Source of the DNA: Rhodopseudomonas julia
GTDB lineage: Bacteria > Pseudomonadota > Alphaproteobacteria > Rhizobiales > Afifellaceae
Length of the DNA stretch: 64,000 nucleotides
NCBI RefSeq assembly: GCF_030813515.1
Contig: NZ_JAUSUK010000001.1
Span: 992,001 to 1,056,000 of the forward strand
Reading direction: 5' to 3'
Of the stretch, positions 44,978-53,975 are shown piece after piece. The position numbers and the translations under genes were made by a program. The notes beneath the pieces were generated by a model. The model had not been told where the DNA came from, made no database searches, and saw nothing but the letters and a program-made list of their open reading frames with translations. Within the stretch, counting starts at the first letter, position 1. Every line of letters starts with the position of its first letter.

Positions 44978-46180
44978 CTACGCGGCAGCGGACTTACCGG
45001 CGGCGCGCAGCGCAGCCTCGATACGGTTCACGCCTTCATCCATCTCCGCCTCTGAGATGATCAGCGCGGGCAGGACGCGCACCACATTGTGGCCCGCGCC
45101 CACGGTGAGGACGCCATGCTTGCGCAGGCGGGCAACCATTTCCGCAGGTGCGCCCGCACAGACGAGACCCAGCATCAGCCCTTCGCCGCGCACATCTTTC
45201 AACTGATCTGGATAGGCATCGACGAGGCGGGCAAGCTTCTGCTTGAGGAGGAGACCCTTGCGGGAGACCTCTGTCAGGAAACCATCTTCCAGAACGAGAT
45301 CGAGAACGGCATTGCCGACGGCCATGGCGAGAGGATTGCCGCCATAGGTGGAGCCATGCGAGCCGACGGCCATCGCCTCCGACGCCTCCCGCGTCGCCAG
45401 GCAGGCGCCGAGCGGGAAGCCGCCACCGATCGCCTTGGCGATCGCCATGACGTCCGGCGTCACGCCCGCCCATTCATGGGCAAAAAGACGACCTGTCCGG
45501 CCCATGCCGCATTGGATCTCGTCAAGCACCATCAACAGGCCATGCTCGTCGCAGAGTTCGCGGATGAAGCGCAGGAATTCATGCGGGACCGGGCGAATGC
45601 CGCCCTCGCCCTGGATCGGCTCGACGAGGATGCCGGCCGTTTCCGGGCCGATCGCCGCTTTCAGCGCATCGCGGTCGGCGAAGGCGATCTGATCGAAGCC
45701 TTCGACCTTGGGCGCGAAACCTTCCAGATATTTCGCCTGGCCGCCGGCGGCGATCGTGGCGAGCGTTCGGCCGTGGAAGGCGCCCTCGAAGGTGATGATG
45801 CGGTTCCGCTGCGGCTGGCCTTTGGCGTGGTGGTAACGCCTCACCGTCTTGATGGCGCATTCCATCGCCTCGCCGCCGGAGTTCGTGAAGAAGACGCGAT
45901 CGGCAAAGGTTGCCTCACAGAGACGGCGACCGAGCTCCACCTGACCCGGGATCTCGAAAATATTGGAGACGTGCCAGAGCTTTTCCGCCTGCCGCTTCAG
46001 CGCCTCGACCAGATAGGGATGCGCGTGACCGAAAGCGTTGACGGCGATGCCGCCCATCAGGTCGAGAAATCGCTCTCCCGACGTCGTCTCCAGCCAGACA
46101 CCCTCGCCGCGCTCAAAGGCGAGCTCAGCGCGGGCGTAGGTCGCATAAAGGGGAGAAGACTGAGAAGAGGCGGCCGACAT
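44978..46180 (-). CDS. argD: Acetylornithine aminotransferase
   Basis: 400-residue class III PLP aminotransferase (N-acetylornithine / succinyldiaminopimelate). Conserved '[21 protein letters not shown]' begins near 97, Asp of the PLP site in '[14 protein letters not shown]' (~224), PLP Lys in '[16 protein letters not shown]' (~253). First gene of argD-argF-hslO. The upstream region (46181-46537) contains hairpins described separately, one of them terminator-like in this orientation. Confidence 0.92.
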   Translation of the reverse strand: MSAASSQSSPLYATYARAELAFERGEGVWLETTSGERFLDLMGGIAVNAFGHAHPYLVEALKRQAEKLWHVSNIFEIPGQVELGRRLCEATFADRVFFTNSGGEAMECAIKTVRRYHHAKGQPQRNRIITFEGAFHGRTLATIAAGGQAKYLEGFAPKVEGFDQIAFADRDALKAAIGPETAGILVEPIQGEGGIRPVPHEFLRFIRELCDEHGLLMVLDEIQCGMGRTGRLFAHEWAGVTPDVMAIAKAIGGGFPLGACLATREASEAMAVGSHGSTYGGNPLAMAVGNAVLDLVLEDGFLTEVSRKGLLLKQKLARLVDAYPDQLKDVRGEGLMLGLVCAGAPAEMVARLRKHGVLTVGAGHNVVRVLPALIISEAEMDEGVNRIEAALRAAGKSAAA

Positions 46181-46228
46181 GGGCGTGGTCCGATCCGATA
46201 TGTAAGATTTTGCTGTTGAAACGCGAAA

Positions 46229-46294
46229 AGCCGCCCTACGGCGGCTGCGCTTCGTTTATCATGAGGCCGGCGAGCCGCGCAATGCGCGGCTTTT
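46229..46294. terminator. Pair of opposite-polarity terminator-like hairpins, argD-gcrA
   Basis: Hairpin A: AGCCGCC (46229-46235) / GGCGGCT (46240-46246), loop CTAC; on the minus strand it is followed by TTTTCGCG. Hairpin B: AGCCGCGC (46273-46280) / GCGCGGCT (46284-46291), loop AAT; on the plus strand it is followed by TTTT. Hairpin A could attenuate argD transcription or end a small minus-strand RNA; hairpin B could end a small plus-strand RNA. Confidence 0.55.
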
Positions 46295-46317
46295 GAGCAT
46301 GCCTGTGTGGCATTCCG

Positions 46318-46496
46318 GACTCACTTTTGCCGTATCCGGGGGAAAAACATCAAATCGCCGGCGGGACTCTTGTCGAAGAGTCGACCGATCGGGTAGTTTC
46401 TAAATCGTTAAACACGACATCTCGTGTGGCGGACCGGATCCCCTACCAGTTATTGCGTTGGCGCAGGTTTTTAGCCCCTGCGACGCAGACGGATTC
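46318..46496. promoter_or_regulatory. Cluster of four GANTC methylation sites upstream of gcrA
   Basis: GACTC at 46318-46322, GACTC at 46365-46369, GAGTC at 46378-46382 and GATTC at 46492-46496. GANTC is the CcrM target, and GcrA acts on promoters with methylated GANTC. Four in ~180 bases exceeds random expectation for GC-rich DNA (roughly one per 300 bases). Confidence 0.5.
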
Positions 46497-46537
46497 CGCC
46501 AATGACACAAACGCGGCAGCAAGGAGCCAAGACGCCC

Positions 46538-47050
46538 ATGTCCTGGACCGATGAACGAGTCGATCTTCTCAAAAAGCTCTGGCAGGAAGGCCTCAGCGCC
46601 AGTCAGATCGCCGGAGAGCTCGGCGGCGTCACGCGCAATGCCGTCATCGGCAAGATTCACAGGCTCGGGCTTTCCGGACGCGGCCAGCCAACCTCCACGA
46701 TCAAGCGGGCGCGTCGACCGCGCAACTCCGCTCCCGTCCGGCAACAGCGCCGAACCGTGACCGTCGGCGCCACGGCCTTACAGGCCGAGGTAGAGGTAGA
46801 AATGGAAGCTGAACAGGAAACCGAGCTGCAGCCCGTGCACGCTCTCGTCATGCCGATTTCACGGCGCCTGACGATCGAGAAATTGACCGAACGCACCTGC
46901 AAATGGCCGATCGGCGATCCGGGCGACGAGGATTTCCATTTCTGCGGCTGCGATTCCCTGGAGAGCTCGCCCTATTGCGAATACCATGCAGGCGTCGCCT
47001 ATCAGACGTCCGATCCGCGCCGGCGCATGAAGCGGGCTGCGAACGGCTGA
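46538..47050 (+). CDS. gcrA: GcrA cell-cycle regulator
   Basis: 170-residue sigma70-interacting activator of CcrM-methylated promoters. The N-terminal 'MSWTDERVDLLKKLWQEGLS' followed by 'NAVIGKIHRLGLSGRG' is the diagnostic helix-turn-helix (~1-50). A variable acidic linker (80-105) and the C-terminal RNA-polymerase-interacting region with 'ERTCKWPIGDPGDEDFHFCG' (~125-145) follow. Start 46538 is chosen because it gives the canonical MSWT; an ATG 36 bases upstream is in frame. GANTC sites lie upstream. Confidence 0.94.
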   Translation: MSWTDERVDLLKKLWQEGLSASQIAGELGGVTRNAVIGKIHRLGLSGRGQPTSTIKRARRPRNSAPVRQQRRTVTVGATALQAEVEVEMEAEQETELQPVHALVMPISRRLTIEKLTERTCKWPIGDPGDEDFHFCGCDSLESSPYCEYHAGVAYQTSDPRRRMKRAANG

Positions 47051-47164
47051 GTTCAGCTTTCTCCCGAAGACTGGCGTAACAGACTGCGGAGCTTCGGCTC
47101 CGCTTTCTTTTTGAGCGGAAGGCGGCGCAAACGCGCGGTATCCGCAGAACTTATCCGCCTGCGA

Positions 47165-48517
47165 TCAGCCGGCCATTGCGGACTTTTGCGTCTCGTCCGC
47201 CGCGGATAGGTCCGCTGCGGAAAGATCCGCCGGCGCTTCGGCAGCCGGCAGGCGCACGGTGAATGTCGCTCCCGCACCCAATTCGCTGTCGATGTCGAGG
47301 CGGCCGCGATGGCGCGTCAGGATATGCTTGACGATGGCAAGGCCGAGGCCCGTTCCCTGCTTCTCGCGACTTGAGGCGACATCGACCCGGTAAAATCTCT
47401 CCGTCAGCCGCGGCAGATGCTCCGGCGCAATCCCCGGTCCCCAGTCGCGCACGCTTGCAAGCACGATCGCCTCACCGCCCTTACGCGGCTGCGCCAATCT
47501 GACTTCGAGACGCTTGCCAGCACTTCCATATTTGAGCCCGTTCTCCGCCAGGTTCTCCAACACCTGGTGCAACTCGTCGGCATCGCCCAGGACGAAGACG
47601 GGCTCGTCCGGAAGATCGAGCGTCACTTCCACCTGCAGATGCTCGGCCAGCGGACGCAAACCGTCGACGACACGGCGCGCGATATGAGCAAGATCGATAT
47701 GGTCGCGCGGCTGCTGATGCACCCGCATCTCAAGCCGCGACAGCGAGAGAAGATCATCAAGGAGGCGGCGCATACGCTCCGCCTGTTCCCGCATGATGGC
47801 CAGAAAGCGGTCCTGCGCTTTGGGATCGCCGCGGGCGGGGCCCTGCAGCGTGTCGATGAACCCCGAGAGGGATGCGAGAGGCGTGCGCAGCTCGTGGCTG
47901 GCGTTGGCGACAAAGTCGGCGCGCATTCTGGCCGTTGCCAGACGCTCGGTCACATCCTCGAAAAGCAGGAGAATGAAAGGCGCCGCCGCAGCGGCATGCA
48001 GAACCGGCTGAACGGTCACGACATAGACGGTCTCCGCGCCACTGCGCTCGCGATACTCGAACTTGCTCGTCATCATGCCCTGGGCGGCGGCCAAAGCATC
48101 GCGCAGACGCGGCGCGCGAATGGTCATGGAAAGCGGATCGCCAGGGCGGGCCTGCGGGAACGCGGCGGTCGCAGCTTCGTTGGAGAAGCGCATGATACCG
48201 CGCTGATCGAGGAGGAAAGCGGGATGCGGCAAGGACGAGACGACTGCCTTCATGCCCGTGTCGGGCCAGAGGATGCGGCTGTGCGCGGCCGCGGATGACA
48301 ACCGTTCAGAACGCATACGGGCCGGGACTGCGGCCGTGACGATGAGGACGAAAACAAAGCCCAGGACGGACCACAGGACCGGCACGGAGAAATTGACGGT
48401 CACAAAGGTCAGCACAAGCGCCGTCGCCAAAAGCGGCAGACGCGCCGCGGCGAGGCGTCCAAGCGGGCGAACGGGATTCACCGACAGGTTGTTTTCCGTG
48501 GTCGTCTCCTCAATCAC
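47165..48517 (-). CDS. phoR: PhoR-like sensor histidine kinase
   Basis: 450-residue membrane kinase. Two TM helices (~27-62), PAS domain (~95-200, 'LPHPAFLLDQRGIMRFSNEA'), HisKA with phospho-His in 'VANASHELRTPLASLSGF' (~220), HATPase with N-box 'LENLAENGLKYGS', G1 'VRDWGPGIAPEHL' and G2 'KQGTGLGLAIVKHIL'. The sequence is that of PhoR, controlling phosphate starvation via PhoB. No phoB or pst genes adjoin, but ppk2 diverges 79 bases away. Ends in a short repeat 'DLSAADLSAAD'. GTG start. Confidence 0.85.
   Translation of the reverse strand: MIEETTTENNLSVNPVRPLGRLAAARLPLLATALVLTFVTVNFSVPVLWSVLGFVFVLIVTAAVPARMRSERLSSAAAHSRILWPDTGMKAVVSSLPHPAFLLDQRGIMRFSNEAATAAFPQARPGDPLSMTIRAPRLRDALAAAQGMMTSKFEYRERSGAETVYVVTVQPVLHAAAAAPFILLLFEDVTERLATARMRADFVANASHELRTPLASLSGFIDTLQGPARGDPKAQDRFLAIMREQAERMRRLLDDLLSLSRLEMRVHQQPRDHIDLAHIARRVVDGLRPLAEHLQVEVTLDLPDEPVFVLGDADELHQVLENLAENGLKYGSAGKRLEVRLAQPRKGGEAIVLASVRDWGPGIAPEHLPRLTERFYRVDVASSREKQGTGLGLAIVKHILTRHRGRLDIDSELGAGATFTVRLPAAEAPADLSAADLSAADETQKSAMAG
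47202..47231. repeat. Two imperfect 15-base tandem units in phoR 3' end
   Basis: GCGGATAGGTCCGCT and GCGGAAAGATCCGCC stand next to each other, encoding the repeated Asp-Leu-Ser-Ala-Ala of the PhoR tail. It is outside the kinase domains. Confidence 0.5.
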
Positions 48518-48596
48518 TTTTGCCGCTCTCGTAATGCCATTCAGCGTTCTGTAGACTTGCTGCGTGACAAGTCTGAGTCAGAGAATCAACCTGCAC

Positions 48597-49466
48597 ATGA
48601 ACAATCAGGACTTTTCCACTTTCGATCTCGATGCACCCGAGCTTCCTGCCTGGGTCCACGAGAACGCGCTGACCTCGGGCAACTTTCCATATTCCAAGAA
48701 GCTCAAGCGCACAAAGTACGAAAACGAACTGCGCGATCTGCAGCGCGAACTCGTCCAGGTGCTCGCCTGGGCTCAGACCAGCAACCAGCGCATCGTGCTT
48801 TTGTTCGAAGGCCGTGACGCAGCCGGCAAAGGCGGCTCGATCAAGGTCTTGCGGGAAAATCTCAATCCCCGTCACGCCCGCATCGTGGCGCTCGCCAAAC
48901 CGACGGAGCGCGAGCACGGGCAATGGTACTTCCAGCGCTATGTGGAAGAGCTCCCGAGCAACGGCGAAATGGTGCTCTTCGACCGCTCCTGGTACAACCG
49001 AGGCGTCGTCGAACCCGTGATGGGTTTTTGCAGTGAGAACGAGGCAGCGGTTTTTCTGAGGGAAGCACCGGATTTTGAGCGCATGCTGGTGCGCGACGGC
49101 GTCCACCTCTTCAAGTTCTGGCTCAATATCGGCCGCGAGATGCAATTGAAGCGGTTCCACGACCGCCGGCACGACCCGCTGAAATCCTGGAAGATCTCTC
49201 CGGTCGACAAGGAAGCGATCAAGCGCTGGCCGGCTTTCTCCGCCGCCCGCGACCGGATGCTTGCAGCGACGCATTCGCACGAAGCCCCATGGTATGTGGT
49301 GCGCGCCAACGACAAGAGGCGGGCGCGGCTCAATCTCATCCGCACCGTCCTGATGTCGTTGCCCTATGACGGGAAGAATCTCGAGCGCATCGGTGAGATA
49401 GACGAGGCCATCGTCTCGCGCGGACCAGAATTTCTGAGCGAGGTGGAAGCCTCGCCGGGGGGCTGA
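48597..49466 (+). CDS. ppk2: Polyphosphate kinase 2
   Basis: 289-residue PPK2 that transfers phosphate between polyphosphate and nucleotides (usually polyP + NDP to NTP). Walker A 'FEGRDAAGKGGSIK' (~65-78), Walker B 'VLFDRSWYNRGVVEP' (~130-144), lid region 'DRRHDPLKSWKISPVD'. ATG 48597 is used; a GTG at 48564 adds 11 residues and cannot be excluded. Divergent from the PhoR-like kinase, suggesting a link of polyphosphate to phosphate sensing, though no Pho box was identified. Confidence 0.92.
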   Translation: MNNQDFSTFDLDAPELPAWVHENALTSGNFPYSKKLKRTKYENELRDLQRELVQVLAWAQTSNQRIVLLFEGRDAAGKGGSIKVLRENLNPRHARIVALAKPTEREHGQWYFQRYVEELPSNGEMVLFDRSWYNRGVVEPVMGFCSENEAAVFLREAPDFERMLVRDGVHLFKFWLNIGREMQLKRFHDRRHDPLKSWKISPVDKEAIKRWPAFSAARDRMLAATHSHEAPWYVVRANDKRRARLNLIRTVLMSLPYDGKNLERIGEIDEAIVSRGPEFLSEVEASPGG

Positions 49467-49482
49467 GCCTGAAATCAAGGAC

Positions 49483-50667
49483 TCAGGCGAGCCTCAAGGC
49501 CTCATCGCCCGCACGCCTGCCCCGCCGCCTTGCGAGGGCCTCATGGTAGAGCGCCTCATTCTCCTCGGCCATACCGGATAAGGAAAAACGCTCACGCACG
49601 AAGGCGCGCCGGGCAGCCGCCTCATCGGCAAGGCGTTCAGGGTTATCAAGCGCAACGGTCAGCGCGGAGGCCAGAGCTCGCTCGTTGCCGGGCTCGATCA
49701 GACGATCCTCTTCGCCCGAAAAAATCTCCGGGATGCCACCGACACACGTGGCAATCATCGGTGTGCCGGCCGCGGCTGCCTCCAGCACCACATAGGGCAG
49801 AGATTCCGCCAAAGACGGCACTACGATCATGCGCGCCTGCGCCAAGGCCTCCCGCGCCGGCATCGGCGCGTGGAAGCGCACATCGAGATCCTTTTCCGCG
49901 GCAAAAGCCCGATAGGTCTCGATCTGCTCGCTGTTGCCGCCTCCGACGATACAAAGGCTCGGTCTGTTGCCTTCTGCGCTGAGGAGCTCAAGCGCTCGCA
50001 ACAACACACCGACCCCCTTCAGCGGGCGCAATTCGCCGAGAAAGAGAAAGTCCGCGGGATTGTCGACCTTCTCGACCGGCTCAAATTCTCCGGGTCGCAG
50101 ACCGTTGTAGATGACGTGCGCAGGGCAGCGCGGCTCGCCTACTTTTTCGCGGTAGGTCTCCGCCTCGAAAGCTGAGACGTGGATGAGCGCATCCGTCACG
50201 CGCTCCAGAGAGCGTTCCACGCCGAAATAGATGCGGCCCGCCAGCGAATGCCGATCGAAATTCAGGCTGCCGCCATGGAGCGTATAGAACGTCGCGACCA
50301 CACGGCCGGAGCGGCGCTCGCTCGCCGCGGTCAGGCGGCTGAAGACCCCGCCTTTGGCGCCGTGGCCATGGATAACGTCGGGGGCAAGGGAATCGGCGTA
50401 GGCGCGCACGCGCAGAAATGCCCCGAGATCAGCCGGCCTGATCGGGCGACACATCGGCGTGCGCTTCAAGCCGAGGGCAAGTCGGCTCTGAAGCTCGGCC
50501 AAAAGCCCAGCTTCAAAATCCCCTCCCGTCGTGGAATCACAGATCATGCCGACCTGGTGACCGCGCGCCGCCTGCATTTCGACGAGATCGTAGACATGGC
50601 GAAAAACGCCGCCGACAGGCGCACGCAGCACATGCAAGATCCTGAGTGGCTCACCCGCACTCTGCAT
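49483..50667 (-). CDS. GT4 glycosyltransferase
   Basis: 394-residue GT-B enzyme probably for exopolysaccharide or lipopolysaccharide. N-terminal acceptor half begins 'ILHVLRAPVGGVFRHVYDL' (~10-28), with 'APDVIHGHGAKGG' (~95); donor half has 'FLFLGELRPLKGVGVLLRAL' (~205) and the E-x7-E motif 'SLAESLPYVVLEAAAAGTP' (~290). Start at ATG 50667 with GGGAGGA 5 bases upstream; a start six codons earlier is possible. Monocistronic, convergent with ppk2. Confidence 0.88.
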   Translation of the reverse strand: MQSAGEPLRILHVLRAPVGGVFRHVYDLVEMQAARGHQVGMICDSTTGGDFEAGLLAELQSRLALGLKRTPMCRPIRPADLGAFLRVRAYADSLAPDVIHGHGAKGGVFSRLTAASERRSGRVVATFYTLHGGSLNFDRHSLAGRIYFGVERSLERVTDALIHVSAFEAETYREKVGEPRCPAHVIYNGLRPGEFEPVEKVDNPADFLFLGELRPLKGVGVLLRALELLSAEGNRPSLCIVGGGNSEQIETYRAFAAEKDLDVRFHAPMPAREALAQARMIVVPSLAESLPYVVLEAAAAGTPMIATCVGGIPEIFSGEEDRLIEPGNERALASALTVALDNPERLADEAAARRAFVRERFSLSGMAEENEALYHEALARRRGRRAGDEALRLA

Positions 50668-50820
50668 TTCTTCCTCCCGGCCCAAACAAACATTATCGGG
50701 GAGCAGGGATAAGAGGTCGTTAATATCTAAGGCACGGGGCTTGCTTCGATCCTGCAGGCATCTCTACCTGTGCCAATGGAACGATTCGCGTACGTATCGC
50801 CTCGACCACGAGGTTTTCGC

Positions 50821-51360
50821 ATGATTCACCGCAGCCTTGCCTGCGGCGCCGTCAAGGCCGTGCTGGGGCTCGGTGCCAATCTCGGCGATCCGGCGGACAC
50901 TTTCCGCAAGGCCGCGAAGGCCATCGGCCATGTGGACGGCGTCACCGTCACCGCCGCCGCTCCGCTTTATCTGAGCCGGCCATGGGGGAAGACCGACCAA
51001 CCCGATTTCACCAATTCGGCGCTTCTGGTCGAGACGCAGCTGAGCCCGCGGCGCCTGCTCGCCGCACTCCTCGACGTTGAAAAGGAACTCGGCCGCATCC
51101 GCGCCGAGCCCTGGGGCCCGCGCATCATCGATATCGACATTCTCGTCTACGGCGAAGAGATCCTCGCCGAACCGGAGTTGTCGATCCCGCATCCGCATCT
51201 GACGGAACGAAGCTTCGCCCTTAAGCCGCTTGTCGATCTTTGGCCGACGGCGAAGATCGGCGAGCGGCCGGCGAGCGAGATTCTGGCGCGGCTCGATCTT
51301 TCCGATCTCACCCCGGCAGGCCCCGGCAACTGGCACCGCGAGCCCCTGCGACGGAATTGA
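50821..51360 (+). CDS. folK: 2-amino-4-hydroxy-6-hydroxymethyldihydropteridine diphosphokinase
   Basis: 179-residue folate biosynthesis kinase (HPPK). Motifs: 'VLGLGANLGDPADTF' at the N-terminus, 'LYLSRPWGKTDQPDF', and the signature 'PWGPRIIDIDILVYG' (~98-112) with metal-binding Asp residues, then 'IPHPHLTERSFALKPL'. Start 50821 gives the canonical N-terminus (GAGG 9 bases upstream); a start at 50770 is possible. The usual neighbours folB and folP are absent. Confidence 0.92.
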   Translation: MIHRSLACGAVKAVLGLGANLGDPADTFRKAAKAIGHVDGVTVTAAAPLYLSRPWGKTDQPDFTNSALLVETQLSPRRLLAALLDVEKELGRIRAEPWGPRIIDIDILVYGEEILAEPELSIPHPHLTERSFALKPLVDLWPTAKIGERPASEILARLDLSDLTPAGPGNWHREPLRRN

Positions 51361-51436
51361 TGCGGCGCGCCTGATGCCGCCAAACTGACCGGCACAGCCC
51401 TCGCCCGCCGCGCATGAGCCGGTGTGAAAAGGCATA

Positions 51437-51471
51437 CGAAAAAGGCCTCCCCCTCGAGCGAGGGAGAGGCC
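51437..51471 (-). terminator. Intrinsic terminator of the dehydrogenase operon
   Basis: On the minus strand GGCCTCTCCCTC pairs with GAGGGGGAGGCC around a short GCTC loop (51444-51471), immediately followed by TTTTTCG. It lies 27 bases after the gabD stop at 51498 and has all features of a Rho-independent terminator for genes 54907-51498. Confidence 0.85.
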
Positions 51472-51497
51472 GATCAAGCGCAGCAGCGTCTCAGTGG

Positions 51498-52955
51498 CTA
51501 AAGCCCGAGACCGCCGATGCAGACGTATTTGATCTCCAGATAATCGTCGATGCCGTATTTGGAGCCTTCGCGACCGAGGCCCGATTCCTTGACACCGCCG
51601 AAGGGGGCGACCTCCGTCGTGATGACACCTTCATTGACGCCGACGAGGCCGTAATCGAGGCCTTCGGAGACGCGGAAGGCGCGGCCGAGATCCTGCGTGT
51701 AGAAATAGCAGGCGAGACCGTATTCCGTGTCATTGGCAAGCGCGACCGCCTCTTCCTCCGTCTCGAATTTGAAGAGCGGCGAGACCGGACCAAAGATCTC
51801 TTCCTTGGAGAAGCGCATCTCGGGCTTCGCATCGGCGATCACGGTCGGCTCGAAGAACGTGCCACCGAGTTCGTGGCGCTTGCCACCCGCGATCACCTTG
51901 CCGCCCTTGTCGACGGCATCGCCAATCAACTCCTCGACCTTGGCGACGGCGTTGTCGTCGATGAGCGGGCCCTGCTGCGTTCCCTCTTCGAGGCCTGACC
52001 CCACTTTCAGCGCTTTCGCCGCCTCGGCGAATTTTTCCGCGAAGCGGTCGTAAATACCGGACTGGACATAGAAGCGGTTGGTGCAGACGCAGGTCTGGCC
52101 GGAATTCCTGAACTTCGCGGCAATGCCACCGGCCACGGCGCGATCGATGTCGGCATCGTCAAAAACCAGGAACGGTGCGTTGCCGCCAAGCTCCATCGAA
52201 ACCTTCTTCACGGTGTCGGCCGACTGGCGGATCAGAACCTTGCCGACCTCCGTGGAGCCGGTGAAGGTGACCTTGCGCACCTTCGAGCTTTCCATGAGCG
52301 CCGCGCCAATATCGCGGGCGGACCCGGTGACGACATTGACGACGCCCTTCGGGATGCCGACCTCTTCGCAGAGCGCACCCCAGGCGAGGCCCGAATACGG
52401 CGTCTGCGTCGCCGGTTTGACGACGGCGGTGCAGCCTGCGGCAATCGCCGGGCCGATCTTGCGCGACAGCATAGAGGACGGGAAGTTCCACGGCGTGATG
52501 GCGCCGATGACACCGACCGGCTGCTTCGTCACCATGATGCGGCGATCTTTCCACGGCGAGGGAATGAGATCGCCATAGATGCGGCGCGCCTCTTCCGCGA
52601 ACCACAGGACATAGGCGGCGCTCATGCCGACCTCGCCCCGCGATTCCGTCAAGGGTTTGCCCTGTTCCAGGGTGAGGAGCTCAGCAAGCGCATCCTGATT
52701 GTCCATGATGGCGTCGTGGAGGGCGCGCAAAAGCTTGGCGCGCTCGTCGGCGCTCGTCTTCTTGAAGCTCTCGAACGCCTCCGCAGCGGCTTCGATGGCG
52801 CGCTCGGTCTCGGCTTTGCCGCATTTCGGGATGGTGCCGATCGTCTCGCCGGTCGCCGGGTTGGTGACGTCAATCGTCTCGCCGGAATCGGCCCCAACCC
52901 ATTCCCCCCCAATCAGATTGGCTTCACGTCTCCAGTAATGCGTCTTCTGCAGCAT
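51498..52955 (-). CDS. gabD: Aldehyde dehydrogenase, succinate-semialdehyde (GabD) type
   Basis: 485-residue NAD(P)-dependent aldehyde dehydrogenase. Catalytic Cys in 'NSGQTCVCTNRFYVQ' (~287) and general-base Glu in 'VSMELGGNAPFLVF' (~250); Rossmann 'FTGSTEVGKVLIRQ' (~228). Sequence fits GabD (succinic semialdehyde to succinate) but sulfolactaldehyde dehydrogenases belong to the same subfamily. Third gene of an operon with an Ldh-family oxidoreductase and a 2-hydroxyacid dehydrogenase; a strong terminator follows. Confidence 0.88.
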   Translation of the reverse strand: MLQKTHYWRREANLIGGEWVGADSGETIDVTNPATGETIGTIPKCGKAETERAIEAAAEAFESFKKTSADERAKLLRALHDAIMDNQDALAELLTLEQGKPLTESRGEVGMSAAYVLWFAEEARRIYGDLIPSPWKDRRIMVTKQPVGVIGAITPWNFPSSMLSRKIGPAIAAGCTAVVKPATQTPYSGLAWGALCEEVGIPKGVVNVVTGSARDIGAALMESSKVRKVTFTGSTEVGKVLIRQSADTVKKVSMELGGNAPFLVFDDADIDRAVAGGIAAKFRNSGQTCVCTNRFYVQSGIYDRFAEKFAEAAKALKVGSGLEEGTQQGPLIDDNAVAKVEELIGDAVDKGGKVIAGGKRHELGGTFFEPTVIADAKPEMRFSKEEIFGPVSPLFKFETEEEAVALANDTEYGLACYFYTQDLGRAFRVSEGLDYGLVGVNEGVITTEVAPFGGVKESGLGREGSKYGIDDYLEIKYVCIGGLGL

Positions 52956-52973
52956 GCCTCACTCCCATTCATT

Positions 52974-53975
52974 TCATTCGATGCCGGCAATCGCCCGAAC
53001 CGTGGCGATCACCGCGTCATCCATTTCAATTCCCTTCTCTTCCGCCTCCGCCCGGAGCGCCTGGCGGCGCGCGCCCGGCACACGGGCTGGAGGATCGGCT
53101 TCGATCATCGCCGCAAGGTCGCCGAAACGGGTGACGGCGTCGGCCCCGAAGGCCGCAGGATCGATGGCGATGATCAGCTGACCGGTGTTCGGCGGGCCGC
53201 CCTCGGCGTCGAAGAAGGAACTCGCTTCGCTCGCATAATTGGCGCCGTTGAGACCGGCGGCAAGCATCTCCACCATAAGAGCGAGCGCCGTTCCCTTGGC
53301 ACCGCCGAGTGGAGCCATCGTGCCGGCAAGCGCCTCAACAGGATCGATCGTCGGCTTTCCAGCCTCATCGAAGGCCCAACCCTCGGGGATCTCCTCCCCC
53401 CTTTGCTTGGCCGCCATCACCTTGCCGCGCGCCACCTGCGACAGCGACAAATCGACGACGACCGGCCCGCCATCTTCGCGGGGAGCTGCAAAAGCGATCG
53501 GATTGGTGCCGTAAAGACGGCTGCGCCCGCCCCAAGGGGCCATCGCGCCCGGCGCGTTGGCGAACATGAGTGCCACGAGGCCAATTTCGGCAAAGGCCTC
53601 GACCGTCACCCCCATTGCGCCACAATGGCTGGAGCGCTTGATCCCCGCCATCGCCAGCCCTTGCCGGCGCGCCAGCGGCGGCAGCTCTGTGAGAGCGAGA
53701 TCGAGAGCGGGATAGGCAAAGCCATGGGCGGCATCGATGGAAAGCGCCGCCGGCCGGGCGAGTTCGGCCTTCGGTACGGCAAAGCCGTCGATCTTGCCGG
53801 CGCGTGCCTGCGCCGAATAGGCCTCAACGCGGCGAAGACCGTGGCTCGTCTGGCCGCAAGCCTCGGCGGCAACGAGCGCGCGGGCGACGGAGGCGGCATT
53901 TTCCGGGCTCACTCGCGAGGCGGTCAAGGCAGCCTCCACGAGATGCCGCATCTCGCCAAGTCCCATCCGGGTCAC
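52974..53975 (-). CDS. Ldh family (malate/L-sulfolactate-type) oxidoreductase
   Basis: 333-residue NAD(P)-dependent 2-hydroxyacid oxidoreductase of the MDH/LDH2 (ComC-like) fold. Conserved 'ACGQTSHGLRRVEAYSAQ' (~54-71) with the catalytic His, 'AGIKRSSHCGAMG' (~108-120) and 'GTNPIAFAAPREDGGPVVVDLSLS' (~155-178). The family covers malate, ureidoglycolate and (R)-sulfolactate dehydrogenases. GTG start overlaps the upstream gene's TGA by 4 bases (GTGA). Substrate undetermined. Confidence 0.88.
   Translation of the reverse strand: MTRMGLGEMRHLVEAALTASRVSPENAASVARALVAAEACGQTSHGLRRVEAYSAQARAGKIDGFAVPKAELARPAALSIDAAHGFAYPALDLALTELPPLARRQGLAMAGIKRSSHCGAMGVTVEAFAEIGLVALMFANAPGAMAPWGGRSRLYGTNPIAFAAPREDGGPVVVDLSLSQVARGKVMAAKQRGEEIPEGWAFDEAGKPTIDPVEALAGTMAPLGGAKGTALALMVEMLAAGLNGANYASEASSFFDAEGGPPNTGQLIIAIDPAAFGADAVTRFGDLAAMIEADPPARVPGARRQALRAEAEEKGIEMDDAVIATVRAIAGIE

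Larger units (their letters stand above)
46181..46537. other. Divergent intergenic region argD / gcrA
   Basis: 357 bases without a protein gene. From left to right it holds the leader of argD, the two hairpins at 46229-46294 and the GANTC cluster at 46318-46496. It must contain promoters for the arg operon and for gcrA. Confidence 0.45.
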
